A stretch of 47,098 bases of DNA from Segetibacter sp. GTDB taxonomy: Bacteria; Bacteroidota; Bacteroidia; Chitinophagales; Chitinophagaceae. Where the stretch lies: the NCBI GenBank assembly GCA_028288485.1, contig JAQBNO010000101.1:1-47098 (forward strand), read 5' to 3'. Below, in pieces: positions 7,993 through 18,282 of this stretch. The notes under the pieces are model-generated. The model was not told where the DNA came from and did not search any database. It saw nothing but the letters and a program-made list of their open reading frames with translations. The position numbers and the translations under genes were made by a program. Numbering within the stretch: the first letter of the stretch is position 1; each line of letters opens with the position of its first letter.

Positions 7993-10900
7993 TCATCTTA
8001 ATAATGTGATATCCCCTTTCTTCTGAATATTCGTTTTGTCTGAATATTGAACATCTAAAACATAATGGTAAACCTCTTTTGGCTGTAAACTTCCATTGTA
8101 AATTCCATCCCATCCCCGGCTTCTGTCGTTGCTCTCGAAAACAACAGTTCCCCACCGGTTGTAAATTCTCCAAATCATTTTACTGATACCAAAACCTCGA
8201 ACATATACTTTATCGTTTATACCATCGCCATTCGGCGTAAAAGCGTTTGGTACATCAAGCAACGGAATTATTCTGGCGGCTATATTAGCACATACGGTAT
8301 CCTGGCAGCCAGAGTTGTTCATGGCGATAAGACATGTGTTAAAAGTATCCGTTTCATTGTAAACATGTTGTATTAAAGCGGAAGACTGGGTTAAAAGAGA
8401 GTCGCCGTCCCCAAATTTCCATAAAAATCTGGTAGCCCCGGTAGAACTGTTAAAAAAGTTAACCGGGGTATTTTCTTGTGGAGGATTTGGAGCAAAAGTA
8501 AAGGCAGCCACCGGCTTTCCCTTTATAGTAATGCCAAAACTAGTCGAATCAACAATGTTACAGGATGCCGAGTCAATCACCTTTAACTTAATCACATAGT
8601 TTCCGGGAATTGTATATTCATGAGTTGGACTTACCGTAGTTGAAGTTGCTCCGTCTCCAAAATTCCAACCGAATTGCTGGCCGCCGGCAGAAAGGTTTTT
8701 AAATACTGCGGTGTATGGTGCACATCCTGTTGGTGGCGTTTCAAATGCAGCTTTTACGTTGGTGGCAATCCTTAAAGCTTTAATAGTATCTGCCGGGGCG
8801 TTGCAGAAGTTCGTATCTGTTAATTCCAATCGTATTTTATATTCACCCGGTCCTGGAAAACTGTGCCTGACTGCATTCGTTCCTGCTACAACGGGCGCAG
8901 TATTATCTCCAAAATTCCAGGTAAAGGATGTATTTGTAAATGCCCTGGCAGCTGGTAAAACATAAGAGGTATTGGCAAATTCATAATTAAAAGAGTCGCA
9001 CGGTTCTAATTTTTTAGGTAAAAAATCGAGAAAAGCTTTGAAAGTTCTAACCTTAATAGTAGTATAAGCAGTATCGGCAATATTACACTTTGCACTATCA
9101 ATCGAAACAAGCCTGACACGATAACTACCGATTGCATTATATGTATGGCTGAAAGATGGAGTTGCAGTAGTAACATCGGGTGAGCCATCACCAAAATTCC
9201 AGACATAACTATTGCCTTGTGCAATAGTGTCAGTAAAGTCTACTGTTAAAGGCACACAACCTGTAGTATCCTGTACTACCCCCCGGATTGAGGACCTTAT
9301 ACTACCAGCCACACCTGCAAGGTTAAAGGCAATTTTTACTGCAGCCAGGTTACAGTTATCAGCAGGGTTTGAAGATGACCAGACACCCGGAGTTGTTGGA
9401 AAAGCAGGCTTTGGTCTTGAGCCGCAATTAGCACATAGAGCCTGGTAAATTACTCCATTTCGATCAAAACGGCTTGTCCCACCATCTACATGTTCTCCGG
9501 TTCCCCCATTTTGTCCGTAAAAACTTCCGTATAATTGTTTGGTCGCGTTTCTTTCCAGTACAAAAAAGTAAAAGTCGCTGTTGTCCGTTCCTCTTTGAAT
9601 AGCATCTGCTGTTACCGTTAAGCCGCTTGTACCCCCGCTAGGGTAACTCGTGCCTGTATTTACATTGCCGCCCCATCCAGAAACATACACATTTTCGCAT
9701 CTGTCTACAAGAAAGGCAATAGGCGAAAGGTTGGGGTCAGTTGTATTAGTACCAAACACTGTTGAATATTCATATGCCGACAGGTCTGGTTTTAATTTGG
9801 CAATAAATTGTTTTCCTCCGGCTTGCGAAAACAAGGCATTGATTACGGGCCACTTACCTGTTGTTGTTCCCATGATATAAGGAAAACCAAATTTATCGAA
9901 CTGTATACCATATACCATATCAACCCCGTCAGTTCCTATAAAAGTTGTTTTTAAAATAGAACTTCCGTCATTAGAAATAACAGAAACAAAACCGTCTGTT
10001 TCGCCCTTTTGGTGCGAAGGATATACAACGCCGGTAGTACTACCAGGTAAAGTTGTGCTGACTGTATTCCCTCCCACAAAGATGGTATTGTCGGATGGGT
10101 TTAAAGCGAGCACAAATGCTGCATCATCTTCATTACCCCCCAAAAAAGTACTCACTAAAATATTGCTGAGGTCGGCACTTGCCTTTATAATAACCCCATC
10201 CTGTTTTCCACCCGAAACGGCTTGAAAAGCACCCGGAGTGTTGGGAAAATCGACAGATTGTGTATTCGATGCAAGCCAAATATTACCAATATTATCAAAT
10301 AAAACCTCGCTTCTTGCATCATCCCCATAATTTCTGCGAATGCTAACATCACCAAGAGGAGCAACGGCTTTTGCACCAACATTAACCCCGTCTGCACCTG
10401 CACCCCCTATTTTTATCGATCCAATTAACTCAGTTCCGCCACTGTTTAGTTTAGTAAGAATTATATCATAATTTCCACCACCTTTATTAACCTTAGTTGG
10501 ATAATCGTTAGAGTTTGACCGCCCTCCTATTACAAGATTTCCCTCCGAATCGGCTACCAGGCTATGTGGTTGTTCATTTCGGGTTCCACCGATATAGGTT
10601 GCATAAACCCGGTTCATGCCATTGGGACTAAATTTCATTATCCCAATGTCGTAACCTCCAGCGCCTCCTTCCCGCTCTCCACCTATATAGGCACTTTGAA
10701 AAGCTCCTACACTTGTTGGAAAACCTACACCAAACACAATTCCTCCGGCATAAAAACTTCCGTCGGTACCGTAGGTAGCTGTGTATCCCCAGTTATCAGT
10801 TTTACTACCTGTAAAAGTTGAAAATATTAACGACGGGTCAATAACTAAAGGGGAAGAGCGGGAGTAATTCTTTACAGCAAATTGAACCAATTTGCCGGCC

Positions 10901-11604
10901 ACTTTAAACCTGCAGTCCACTTCCCTTTTTACTCCATTATCTACCTGGTAGGCATAAGGCGCGAGTTCCCTTACTTCACCTACAGATGTTTTGATAACCA
11001 ACTGCTCATTTTTTACACTTAATTCATCTACTCCTTCATATTTCATTGCGAGTTGCGAAAGGTCTGCACCAGGATGCACGATAATATCGTACTTAAGTTT
11101 GCCTTCATTAGTATAATACCTAATATCTATGCCACGATAAATCGACTGGTAATTAATTGCCTGGTAAATGCGGCAATTACCCTTCCATTTAGAACGATCA
11201 TTACCTATAAAGTAATTATTATAACTGTTTACAGGTTTGTCAGCAACAATAACAGGAGTGCGGGCATTTACAAACTGAACATCATAAGCATGAGATCGCA
11301 CAATTATTTCATCTTTATCACCGGGCGGAATAACAGGCTTAGCCGCAGTATTTTTAGCGGGTCCATGAAAATTACCATGATAAACATCACTGATTTCCTG
11401 AAGATCCTGAGGGTTGATCTGCAAGACCCTGAAGCCTTTCTCCTGTAGAAAAAAAGCGCCATTATTCATAACTCCTTTAAATTTTATTCTTTCGTCCCAT
11501 TGACCTTTGTTTTCGACAAATTCCAGGTTATCATATTGGCAAAAGCAGTCAGCAGTGCTACAAAGAATAGCCATTATGAAAGCCATTGAAATAGAGATCT
11601 TCAA
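7993..11604 (-). CDS. Giant secreted PKD-domain protein with T9SS type B sorting domain (copy A)
   Basis: A 1203-residue secreted protein. A signal peptide (about 1-23) is followed by an N-terminal domain with LEFVENKGQWD (28-250, as in DUF7948-type proteins), then a long SBBP-type beta-propeller region rich in TFLGG/ATYIGG motifs (about 255-780), four PKD domains (each with W-x-FGD-[GN], about 785-1110) and the type B sorting domain (1113-1203, PNAFTPNGDGINDKVYV). It is likely exported by T9SS and attached to the surface, for example as an adhesin. The start is a TTG that gives a charged n-region (MKISIS). An ATG six codons later is the alternative. It is a paralogue of the gene at 12150-15821. 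Confidence 0.9.
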   Translation of the reverse strand: MKISISMAFIMAILCSTADCFCQYDNLEFVENKGQWDERIKFKGVMNNGAFFLQEKGFRVLQINPQDLQEISDVYHGNFHGPAKNTAAKPVIPPGDKDEIIVRSHAYDVQFVNARTPVIVADKPVNSYNNYFIGNDRSKWKGNCRIYQAINYQSIYRGIDIRYYTNEGKLKYDIIVHPGADLSQLAMKYEGVDELSVKNEQLVIKTSVGEVRELAPYAYQVDNGVKREVDCRFKVAGKLVQFAVKNYSRSSPLVIDPSLIFSTFTGSKTDNWGYTATYGTDGSFYAGGIVFGVGFPTSVGAFQSAYIGGEREGGAGGYDIGIMKFSPNGMNRVYATYIGGTRNEQPHSLVADSEGNLVIGGRSNSNDYPTKVNKGGGNYDIILTKLNSGGTELIGSIKIGGAGADGVNVGAKAVAPLGDVSIRRNYGDDARSEVLFDNIGNIWLASNTQSVDFPNTPGAFQAVSGGKQDGVIIKASADLSNILVSTFLGGNEDDAAFVLALNPSDNTIFVGGNTVSTTLPGSTTGVVYPSHQKGETDGFVSVISNDGSSILKTTFIGTDGVDMVYGIQFDKFGFPYIMGTTTGKWPVINALFSQAGGKQFIAKLKPDLSAYEYSTVFGTNTTDPNLSPIAFLVDRCENVYVSGWGGNVNTGTSYPSGGTSGLTVTADAIQRGTDNSDFYFFVLERNATKQLYGSFYGQNGGTGEHVDGGTSRFDRNGVIYQALCANCGSRPKPAFPTTPGVWSSSNPADNCNLAAVKIAFNLAGVAGSIRSSIRGVVQDTTGCVPLTVDFTDTIAQGNSYVWNFGDGSPDVTTATPSFSHTYNAIGSYRVRLVSIDSAKCNIADTAYTTIKVRTFKAFLDFLPKKLEPCDSFNYEFANTSYVLPAARAFTNTSFTWNFGDNTAPVVAGTNAVRHSFPGPGEYKIRLELTDTNFCNAPADTIKALRIATNVKAAFETPPTGCAPYTAVFKNLSAGGQQFGWNFGDGATSTTVSPTHEYTIPGNYVIKLKVIDSASCNIVDSTSFGITIKGKPVAAFTFAPNPPQENTPVNFFNSSTGATRFLWKFGDGDSLLTQSSALIQHVYNETDTFNTCLIAMNNSGCQDTVCANIAARIIPLLDVPNAFTPNGDGINDKVYVRGFGISKMIWRIYNRWGTVVFESNDRSRGWDGIYNGSLQPKEVYHYVLDVQYSDKTNIQKKGDITLLR

Positions 11605-11801
11605 TCCGGATATTTTTTATAAGTTACAAATGTTCAGCGAATAAAGCTGAATTCTGTTTACTTGTTGCGTTGTTAAAATTGGTCGTTGTTTGCCAAACTC
11701 AGGAACGGTATGCAATTAATTTTTAGGGTCGCAAGCAGTAGTTTTCGTCGAATACCTGAACGTTTACGTATAACTTTTTTTGTACCAACTTCACTTTTAA
11801 A

Positions 11802-11835
11802 GCATCATACTTGCGTCGCATTCCGTTCGTCCGCA
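11802..11835 (+). repeat. Dispersed intergenic repeat, copy 4
   Basis: Core TTGCGTCGCATTCCGTTCGT followed by CCGCA. It is nearly the same as the copy at 36260-36289 and similar over about 100 bases to the copy at 6784-6817. Confidence 0.7.
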
Positions 11836-11997
11836 TCTCTACCTGCATCCTGAGTCTTCTATAAAATCCCTTCAAAAATTTGCGTAGCCTTCTTATCTAA
11901 CACTGGTAAGGTTTCCTGAACAAGGTAGCAAAACTTACACTCACTTAATTACAGGTAAAGAAGTAACACGGTTGCTTTGCTGCATAGTGAACTATTA

Positions 11998-12022
11998 GTA
12001 CAAGAGTGCGACGCAACGATGT
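11998..12022 (-). repeat. Dispersed intergenic repeat, copy 5
   Basis: On the minus strand it reads ACATCGTTGCGTCGCACTC then TTGTAC. This copy joins the two sub-types: the GCGTCGC core with the CTC..TTGTAC tail of the GTGTCAC form. It is inverted relative to copy 4, 160 bases away. Confidence 0.7.
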
Positions 12023-12149
12023 ATCCTAGTAAGATGCTGCTGTGGCCAATAGAAAGATTAATTAAAACAATAGAATGTTGCAGGAATAAGAAAAACAACC
12101 ACTCTCTTTCGTTTATACACCTATCGTACGTTACTTTTCGTGGCTTTTA

Positions 12150-15100
12150 TTATCTTAATATTGTTATATCGCCTTTCTTTTGATATTTCGTATTATCAGA
12201 GTATTCGACATCTAAAACATAGTGATATACCTCTTTAGGTTGAATGCTTCCTTTGTAAGTTCCATCCCAGGGCTGCGTTCTGTCATTCGTTTCAAAAATC
12301 AAGGTGCCCCAGCGATTATAGATCCTCCAGGTCATTTTTATTATACCAAAACCCCGTACATACACTTTATCGTTTATTCCGTCGCCGTTTGGAGTAAAGG
12401 CGTTCGGAACATCAAGGAGCGGAATTATTTTAGCCTCAATATCCTGGCAAACCGTATCTGCACATCCTACGTTATTAGACGCGATAAGGCAGGCATTGAA
12501 TTTTTTCGTTTCGTTATATGTATGACTTACAGAAGCAGGGGAATTCGTTAAAAGAGAATCGCCGTCGCCAAACTGCCACAAGTACCTGGTTGCTGAAATT
12601 GAACTGTTAACAAAGTTGACCGGTTTGTTTTCCTGGGGAGGATTTGGGGTAAACGTAAAGGCGGCTTTAGGCTTATCGCTAACGATTATCGTAAAATTGG
12701 TAGAATCGATTTTATTACATGTTCCAGAGTCGATAGCCGTTAGTTTGATTAGATATGTTCCAGGCGTTTCGTACAAATGCACCGGGTTTGTTTCTGATGA
12801 GGTTTGGTTATCGCCGAAGTTCCACCTAAATTCCTGCCCACCGGAAGAGGTGTTAGTGAAAACTGCGGTATAAGGGGCACAACCGCGCCTTGGCGTTTCA
12901 AATTCAGCTTTTACATTAATTGCAATCCTTAAAGAAATGGTTAAGGTTTCAGGTGCATTACAAAAAGTTGTATCCGTTAAAGTGAGCGTTACATTATAAA
13001 CTCCAGGACCGGGGAACTGATGCATACGCGTTTCATTTCCTGTTATCTCGGGAGGTGTGTTATCACCAAAGTCCCAGGTAAAGGATGTATTTGTAAAGGG
13101 AATTCCTGAAGGAGTTACAAAAGAAGTATTAATAAACTCGTAGCGGGTATCCTCGCAGGGTAATAGCTTTTTAGGAGTAAAACCCAGCACTGCTTTATTA
13201 GTTTTAACCCTTATGGTAGTATAGGCAGTATCGGCAACATTACATTTAGAACTGTCAATTGACGTTAGCCGTACACGATAGTTACCGACTGCATTAAAAG
13301 TGTGACTAAGGCTTGGTGTGGTAGTTACAACATCTGCGGATCCGTCTCCAAAATTCCAAACATACCTTTGACCGGCAGCAATGGTATCAGTAAAATCTAC
13401 CGTAAGTGGCACACAACCAGTAGTATCTTGTCTCACCCCATTAATAGAAGCTCTCACACTTCCGGCAACACCTGCCAGGTTAAAAGCGATTTTTACGGCA
13501 GCTAGATTACATTCGGCAGACCCGTTTCGGGGAGACCAAACGCCGGGGGTTGTGGGAAATGTAACATCACGGCCACAATTCGCACACAGGGCCTGGTAAA
13601 TAACGCCATTTCGGTCGAACCTGCTTGTTCCACCGTCCACATGCTCTCCAAAACCCTTGTCCTGTCCAAAGAAACTACCATACAATTGGCGGGTAGCATT
13701 TCGTTCTAACACGAAAAAGTAGAAATCATTATTGTCGGTAGTTAATTTAATAGCATCCGGCGTGGTGGGTAAATTAGCTGTGCCTGCAGTGGGATATGAA
13801 CCCTTGGTATTCACTTCTCCTCCCCATCCCGATACATATACATTTTCGCATCTATCCACCAGGAAAGCAATAGGCGAAAGATTTGGAGCATCGGTTTTTG
13901 TACCAAAAACAGTTGAATATTCAAATGCCGAAAGGTCAGGTTTTAACTTCGCAATAAACTGCTTTCCGCCGGGCTGCGAATATGGTGCATTTATTACAGG
14001 CCATCCGGTTCCGGAGGCAGGAACTGAGGTTGTGCCCATAATATATGGAAATCCGAATTTATCAAACTGGATTCCGTATAACATATCGTTCCCTGAAGTT
14101 CCCATATAACTAGACCTGATTAAAGTGGTTAAATCACTTGAAACGATCGAAACAAAACCATCTGTTACTCCTGCCTGGAAGGTAGGATATAGTACCCCTG
14201 ATGCTATTCCCGGTAAATCTTTACTCGTAGTATTTCCCCCAATGTAGACATTTTGATTGGAAGGATTTATTGCCAGAACAAAGCAAGCATCTACTTCAGC
14301 CCCGCCGAGAAAGCTGCTGAATAATATATTACTCAGGTCGGGACTTGTTTTGATAAGAACACCGTCCTGCGTTCCATTTAAACTTCTTTGAAAAGCATTG
14401 GCAGTGGTAGGAAAATCTACCGATTGGGTGTTCGATGCTAGTAAAATGTTGCCCTGGTTATCTAGAATTACTTCACTTCTGGCATCATCGCCATAGTTAC
14501 GGCGGATAGTTTCCACACCACTCGCCAGTGGGTATTTTGGCTTCACGTTTACCCCATCTCTTGCCGCTCCACCAATCTTTCTTGAACCGATGAGAGAAGA
14601 ACCTCTTGCATTTAGCTTGGTAAGAATAATATCATAGCCTCCGTTAGGCCTGTCTGTTGCAGTTGTTGGATAATTTATTGAATTGGTTCTTCCTGCTATA
14701 ACAAGATTTCCCTGTGGATCAACCACAAGGCTATGCGGCTGTTCATTACCTGTTCCCCCTAAATAAGTGGCATAAACCCGGCTCGAACCATCAGAACTGA
14801 ATTTCATGATACCAATATCGTAACCGCCGATTCCCTCATCGTCGCTGGAGCCGCCATTATAAGCCATATTAAAAGCGCCGGTACTTGTTGGAAAATTTGC
14901 ACCAAATACAATTCCACCGGAGTAAAAACTTCCGTCAGGACCATAAGTAGCGGTATACCCCCAGTTATCTACCGGGCTTCCGGTAAAGGTGGAAAAGATA
15001 AGGGTAGGGTCGATAATTAATATCGAAGACTTATTGTAATTATCCAATGAGAATTGAACAGTATTACCAGTAACCTTAAACCTGCAGTTTACTTCTTTTT

Positions 15101-15821
15101 TCAGTCCGTTTACCACCTGGAAAGCATAAGGCGACTCTTCATGCATTTCTCCAACCGATGTTTTTATGACCAGCTGCTCATTTACCACCCGCAAACCTTC
15201 CACTCCTTCATACTTCATGGCAAGTGGCGATAGATCGGCTCCCGGATGAACTATAATATCGTATTTGAGCTTGCCGTCGTTGGTATAATACCGGACATCT
15301 ATACCTGGGTAAACATTTTGGTAAGTAATTGCCTGGAAAATACGACACTCGGCTTTCCATTGCGAGCGGTCGTTACCAATAAAGTAATTATTATAGGTAC
15401 TAAGGGGTTTATCAGGAATAATGAGCGGTGTGCCTGCATTAACAAATTCAACGTCATAGGCGTGAGAACGAACAGTTATGTCGTTCTTATTTCCCTGGCC
15501 GCCATTATTTGCGTGTCCGCCATGTACATCAGGTATTTTTGTTGATCTTTGAGATGCACCTGCATTACGTTGCTTAGTACTATGAGAGACGCCATGAAAG
15601 TAATCTGCCATTTGCTCCAGGTCCTCCGCTTTACTTTGCAAAACCCTAAATCCTTTCTGCTTAAGGAAAAAAGCACCATTATTTATGAGCCCTTTAAACT
15701 TCACACTCGCATCCCACTGACCTTTATTTTCAATAAATTCAAGATTAGCGTATTGACAAATAGCTTTTGTATTGGTACAAACAATAGCAATTATAAAAGC
15801 CATTGAAATAATTCTTTTCAA
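12150..15821 (-). CDS. Giant secreted PKD-domain protein with T9SS type B sorting domain (copy B)
   Basis: A 1223-residue paralogue of copy A with the same order of parts: signal peptide, LEFIENKGQWD N-terminal domain, SBBP-type propeller, four PKD domains (YVWNFGDGS, FTWDFGDNT, FRWNFGDNQ, YLWQFGDGD) and a type B sorting domain at 1133-1223 (PNAFTPNGDGINDKVYV). It has a small extra His/Gly/Asn-rich insertion at about residues 85-105 (VHGGHANNGGQGNK). The open frame extends to 15911, but the TTG at 15821 aligns with the start of copy A and gives the charged signal-peptide start MKRIIS. Sequence divergence along the whole gene shows an old duplication. It lies upstream of copy A and porP on the same strand. 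Confidence 0.9.
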   Translation of the reverse strand: MKRIISMAFIIAIVCTNTKAICQYANLEFIENKGQWDASVKFKGLINNGAFFLKQKGFRVLQSKAEDLEQMADYFHGVSHSTKQRNAGASQRSTKIPDVHGGHANNGGQGNKNDITVRSHAYDVEFVNAGTPLIIPDKPLSTYNNYFIGNDRSQWKAECRIFQAITYQNVYPGIDVRYYTNDGKLKYDIIVHPGADLSPLAMKYEGVEGLRVVNEQLVIKTSVGEMHEESPYAFQVVNGLKKEVNCRFKVTGNTVQFSLDNYNKSSILIIDPTLIFSTFTGSPVDNWGYTATYGPDGSFYSGGIVFGANFPTSTGAFNMAYNGGSSDDEGIGGYDIGIMKFSSDGSSRVYATYLGGTGNEQPHSLVVDPQGNLVIAGRTNSINYPTTATDRPNGGYDIILTKLNARGSSLIGSRKIGGAARDGVNVKPKYPLASGVETIRRNYGDDARSEVILDNQGNILLASNTQSVDFPTTANAFQRSLNGTQDGVLIKTSPDLSNILFSSFLGGAEVDACFVLAINPSNQNVYIGGNTTSKDLPGIASGVLYPTFQAGVTDGFVSIVSSDLTTLIRSSYMGTSGNDMLYGIQFDKFGFPYIMGTTSVPASGTGWPVINAPYSQPGGKQFIAKLKPDLSAFEYSTVFGTKTDAPNLSPIAFLVDRCENVYVSGWGGEVNTKGSYPTAGTANLPTTPDAIKLTTDNNDFYFFVLERNATRQLYGSFFGQDKGFGEHVDGGTSRFDRNGVIYQALCANCGRDVTFPTTPGVWSPRNGSAECNLAAVKIAFNLAGVAGSVRASINGVRQDTTGCVPLTVDFTDTIAAGQRYVWNFGDGSADVVTTTPSLSHTFNAVGNYRVRLTSIDSSKCNVADTAYTTIRVKTNKAVLGFTPKKLLPCEDTRYEFINTSFVTPSGIPFTNTSFTWDFGDNTPPEITGNETRMHQFPGPGVYNVTLTLTDTTFCNAPETLTISLRIAINVKAEFETPRRGCAPYTAVFTNTSSGGQEFRWNFGDNQTSSETNPVHLYETPGTYLIKLTAIDSGTCNKIDSTNFTIIVSDKPKAAFTFTPNPPQENKPVNFVNSSISATRYLWQFGDGDSLLTNSPASVSHTYNETKKFNACLIASNNVGCADTVCQDIEAKIIPLLDVPNAFTPNGDGINDKVYVRGFGIIKMTWRIYNRWGTLIFETNDRTQPWDGTYKGSIQPKEVYHYVLDVEYSDNTKYQKKGDITILR

Positions 15822-15915
15822 TCTGATAATTTTTCTAAAAGTTACACTCAATATACGAACTAAAGCTAAATACTGTTTGGATGCACACATTGTTAAATTT
15901 GGTTGGCTCACGCCG

Positions 15916-18078
15916 TCAAGATATTTTGCTCCAGACAGTTTTTCCTTTTTGCATCAAAAGGTAATTTTTTAATAAGACGTTTTCCGGCGACGAAAGTTCT
16001 TCATCAACTGACAGTAAATTTTCAGCTTCCCGTTTAGCCTTTTCCAGGATTTCTTTGTCGGCTACCAGGTTTGCCAGCTTAAAATTAAGTGCACCGCTTT
16101 GCCGGGTTCCTTCAATATCGCCCGGGCCTCTCAGTTCCAGGTCTTTTTCAGCGATCTTAAAGCCGTCATTTGTGGCGCACATCGTTTTAATTCTCTCCCT
16201 TGCGTCATTATTTAATTTGCTGGTAAGCAATATACAATAACTTTTTTCACTTCCCCGGCCAACCCTTCCGCGCAATTGGTGTAATTGAGAGAGACCAAAT
16301 TTTTCTGCGTTCTCAATTACCATTATAGATGCGTTTGGTACATTTACACCTACTTCAATAACCGTGGTGCTTACCATTATCTGAGTGTCTCCTTTTACAA
16401 ACCGTTGCATATTGGTTTCTTTAATATCTGCAGTCTGTCGTCCGTGCAACATACTGATCCAATATTTTGGTTCGGGGAAAAAGGCTTTTACATGTTCATA
16501 TCCATCCATCAGGTTCTCATAATCAAGCTTTTCACTTTCTTCTATTAGCGGGAAGATTATGTAGGCTTGCCTGCCTTTCTCAATTTCTGACCGTATAAAG
16601 TCCATCACCCGTACCCGGTGCATTTCATTACGGTGTACAGTTGTAACAGGTTGCCTTCCCGGCGGAAGTTCATCCATAACACTATAATCGAGGTCACCAT
16701 AAGCAGTCATCGCGAGTGTACGTGGAATTGGAGTTGCAGTCATTACCAATACATGCGGATGGATGACAGCCTTCGCCCATAATTTAGCCCTCTGCGCCAC
16801 CCCAAACCTGTGCTGTTCGTCTATAATAGATAAGCCAAGATTTTTAAACTGAACAGGATCTTCGATAAGTGCGTGCGTTCCGGTGATCATATGCAAACTA
16901 CCTTCACTAAGTTCATGGAGTATCCTGCGGCGTTCTTTTGCCTTAGTACTGCCGGTTAATAGCCCGATCTTTACAGGCATATCTTTTAGCAAGTCGCTTA
17001 ATCCCAGGAAATGTTGGTTAGCCAAAATTTCAGTCGGTGCCATTAAGCAGCTTTGGAAACCATTATCGGCAGCCAGTAACATGGTTAAAAGCGCTACAAT
17101 TGTTTTACCGCTGCCAACGTCTCCCTGTAATAAACGGTTCATTTGTTTACCCCTTCCGGTATCTGCCCGTATTTCTTTCAAAACCCGCTTCTGTGCGCCT
17201 GTTAATTCAAATGGTAAATGCTGCCTGTAGAAAGTATTAAAATATTCCCCTACTTTTTCAAATACAACTCCCCTGCTGTGTTTATGGCGGCTTAATCTTG
17301 TTAACCCCAGCCTAACCTGCGAAATAAAAAATTCGTCGAATTTTAAGCGGTACAAAGCCTGTTCATATTCTTCAACTGTTTTTGGGAAATGGATTGTGCA
17401 ATAGGCGTTGAACCGGCCGGTCAACTTTAGTGTGGAGATGAGCGATTGCGGCAACGTTTCCTGGATCTCTTTGGGAGAGATCATTTCCATCAAAGTCATT
17501 GTAAGCTTGCCTATCTGTTTCCCATTCAGGCCTTTGGCTTTCAACTTTTCCGTTGTGGGGTAAACAGGCTCTAAAAAGCTTTTACCTTCCGCCATCGCCG
17601 GCGACCAGGGTTCTATTTCGGGATGGGTAATTTGTGGCCTGCCATTAAAAAAACCTGTCTTCCCAAAAACAAGGTACAACTTACCCGGATGAATATTCTT
17701 CTCCACCCACTGAATTCCCTGGAACCAGCAAAGCTCCAAACTTCCTGTTCTATCTCTTAGTTGGGCAACCAGCCTTTTGCTTCTTTTTTCGCCCATGATG
17801 GCCACATCTTCGATTATTCCCGCAACTTGTACAAAGTCGGTGTGGGCAGAAATATCCGCTATTGTATTAATGGTAGTTTTATCAACATGCCGGTTCGGAA
17901 AGTGCTCCAGCAAGTCGCCAAAAGTAAAAATGCCTAATTCCTTTTTTAGCAGGTCTGCTTTTAGTGGTCCCACCCCTTTCAGGTATTCTATAGGGCTATC
18001 TAATATGGAGGGAGAAGATGTAATTGGTATTGCTTGTTTATGACAAAAATAGTGGGAAATAGATTTGTCGGCCGGCAC
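15916..18078 (-). CDS. recG: ATP-dependent DNA helicase RecG
   Basis: RecG remodels branched DNA (stalled forks, Holliday junctions). The frame of 720 codons holds the wedge/OB domain in the first third (YLKGVGPLKADLLKKELGI near the N-terminus), Walker A GDVGSGKT (about 317-324), the RecG-type box DEQHRFGVAQR (about 418), TATPIPRTLAMT and the motif VI LRGRVGRG. The C-terminal end is intact. The start is unclear: the GTG at 18078 adds about 25 unconserved residues, and a TATTTTTG promoter-like box lies inside this extension (18044-18051), but no ATG/GTG/TTG occurs between that box and the conserved region. Confidence 0.93.
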   Translation of the reverse strand: MPADKSISHYFCHKQAIPITSSPSILDSPIEYLKGVGPLKADLLKKELGIFTFGDLLEHFPNRHVDKTTINTIADISAHTDFVQVAGIIEDVAIMGEKRSKRLVAQLRDRTGSLELCWFQGIQWVEKNIHPGKLYLVFGKTGFFNGRPQITHPEIEPWSPAMAEGKSFLEPVYPTTEKLKAKGLNGKQIGKLTMTLMEMISPKEIQETLPQSLISTLKLTGRFNAYCTIHFPKTVEEYEQALYRLKFDEFFISQVRLGLTRLSRHKHSRGVVFEKVGEYFNTFYRQHLPFELTGAQKRVLKEIRADTGRGKQMNRLLQGDVGSGKTIVALLTMLLAADNGFQSCLMAPTEILANQHFLGLSDLLKDMPVKIGLLTGSTKAKERRRILHELSEGSLHMITGTHALIEDPVQFKNLGLSIIDEQHRFGVAQRAKLWAKAVIHPHVLVMTATPIPRTLAMTAYGDLDYSVMDELPPGRQPVTTVHRNEMHRVRVMDFIRSEIEKGRQAYIIFPLIEESEKLDYENLMDGYEHVKAFFPEPKYWISMLHGRQTADIKETNMQRFVKGDTQIMVSTTVIEVGVNVPNASIMVIENAEKFGLSQLHQLRGRVGRGSEKSYCILLTSKLNNDARERIKTMCATNDGFKIAEKDLELRGPGDIEGTRQSGALNFKLANLVADKEILEKAKREAENLLSVDEELSSPENVLLKNYLLMQKGKTVWSKIS

Positions 18079-18147
18079 CGATCAGTCAAACCAATAAAAA
18101 GAAGCGTTTTAAAAACTTTTTTGTTTACCGGCTTTAGTCCTTTTATG

Positions 18148-18177
18148 TACATCGTTGTGTCACTCCCTTTTACCGCA
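18148..18177 (+). repeat. Dispersed intergenic repeat, copy 6
   Basis: It reads TACATCGTTGTGTCACTCCC then TTTTACCGCA. The upstream flank (from about 18112, ACTTTTTTGTTTACCGGC) also resembles the flank of copy 1 when that is read on the minus strand, so the repeat unit is about 65-70 bases. Confidence 0.75.
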
Positions 18178-18282
18178 AAACCAGGTGCGCCATCTTTCAT
18201 GCAATATACTCCACACCCTTCGCTGTATATTATTAATGTAAGGAGCTTGACAAATAAGGCTGCTGATGCCATGAGAACAACT

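Larger units (their letters stand above)
11605..12149. other. Spacer between the two giant paralogues, with two inverted repeat copies
   Basis: No gene is supported in these 545 bases. About 60 bases directly upstream of the copy A start (11605-11665) resemble the region upstream of copy B (15822-15885), so the leader was duplicated with the gene. Two dispersed repeat copies lie in opposite orientation (11802-11835 plus, 11998-12022 minus). Confidence 0.65.

Noticed and set aside
7993-15821. Assembly duplication as an explanation for the two giant genes
   Set aside because: The copies differ throughout at the DNA level, and copy B has its own insertion, so they are true diverged paralogues.
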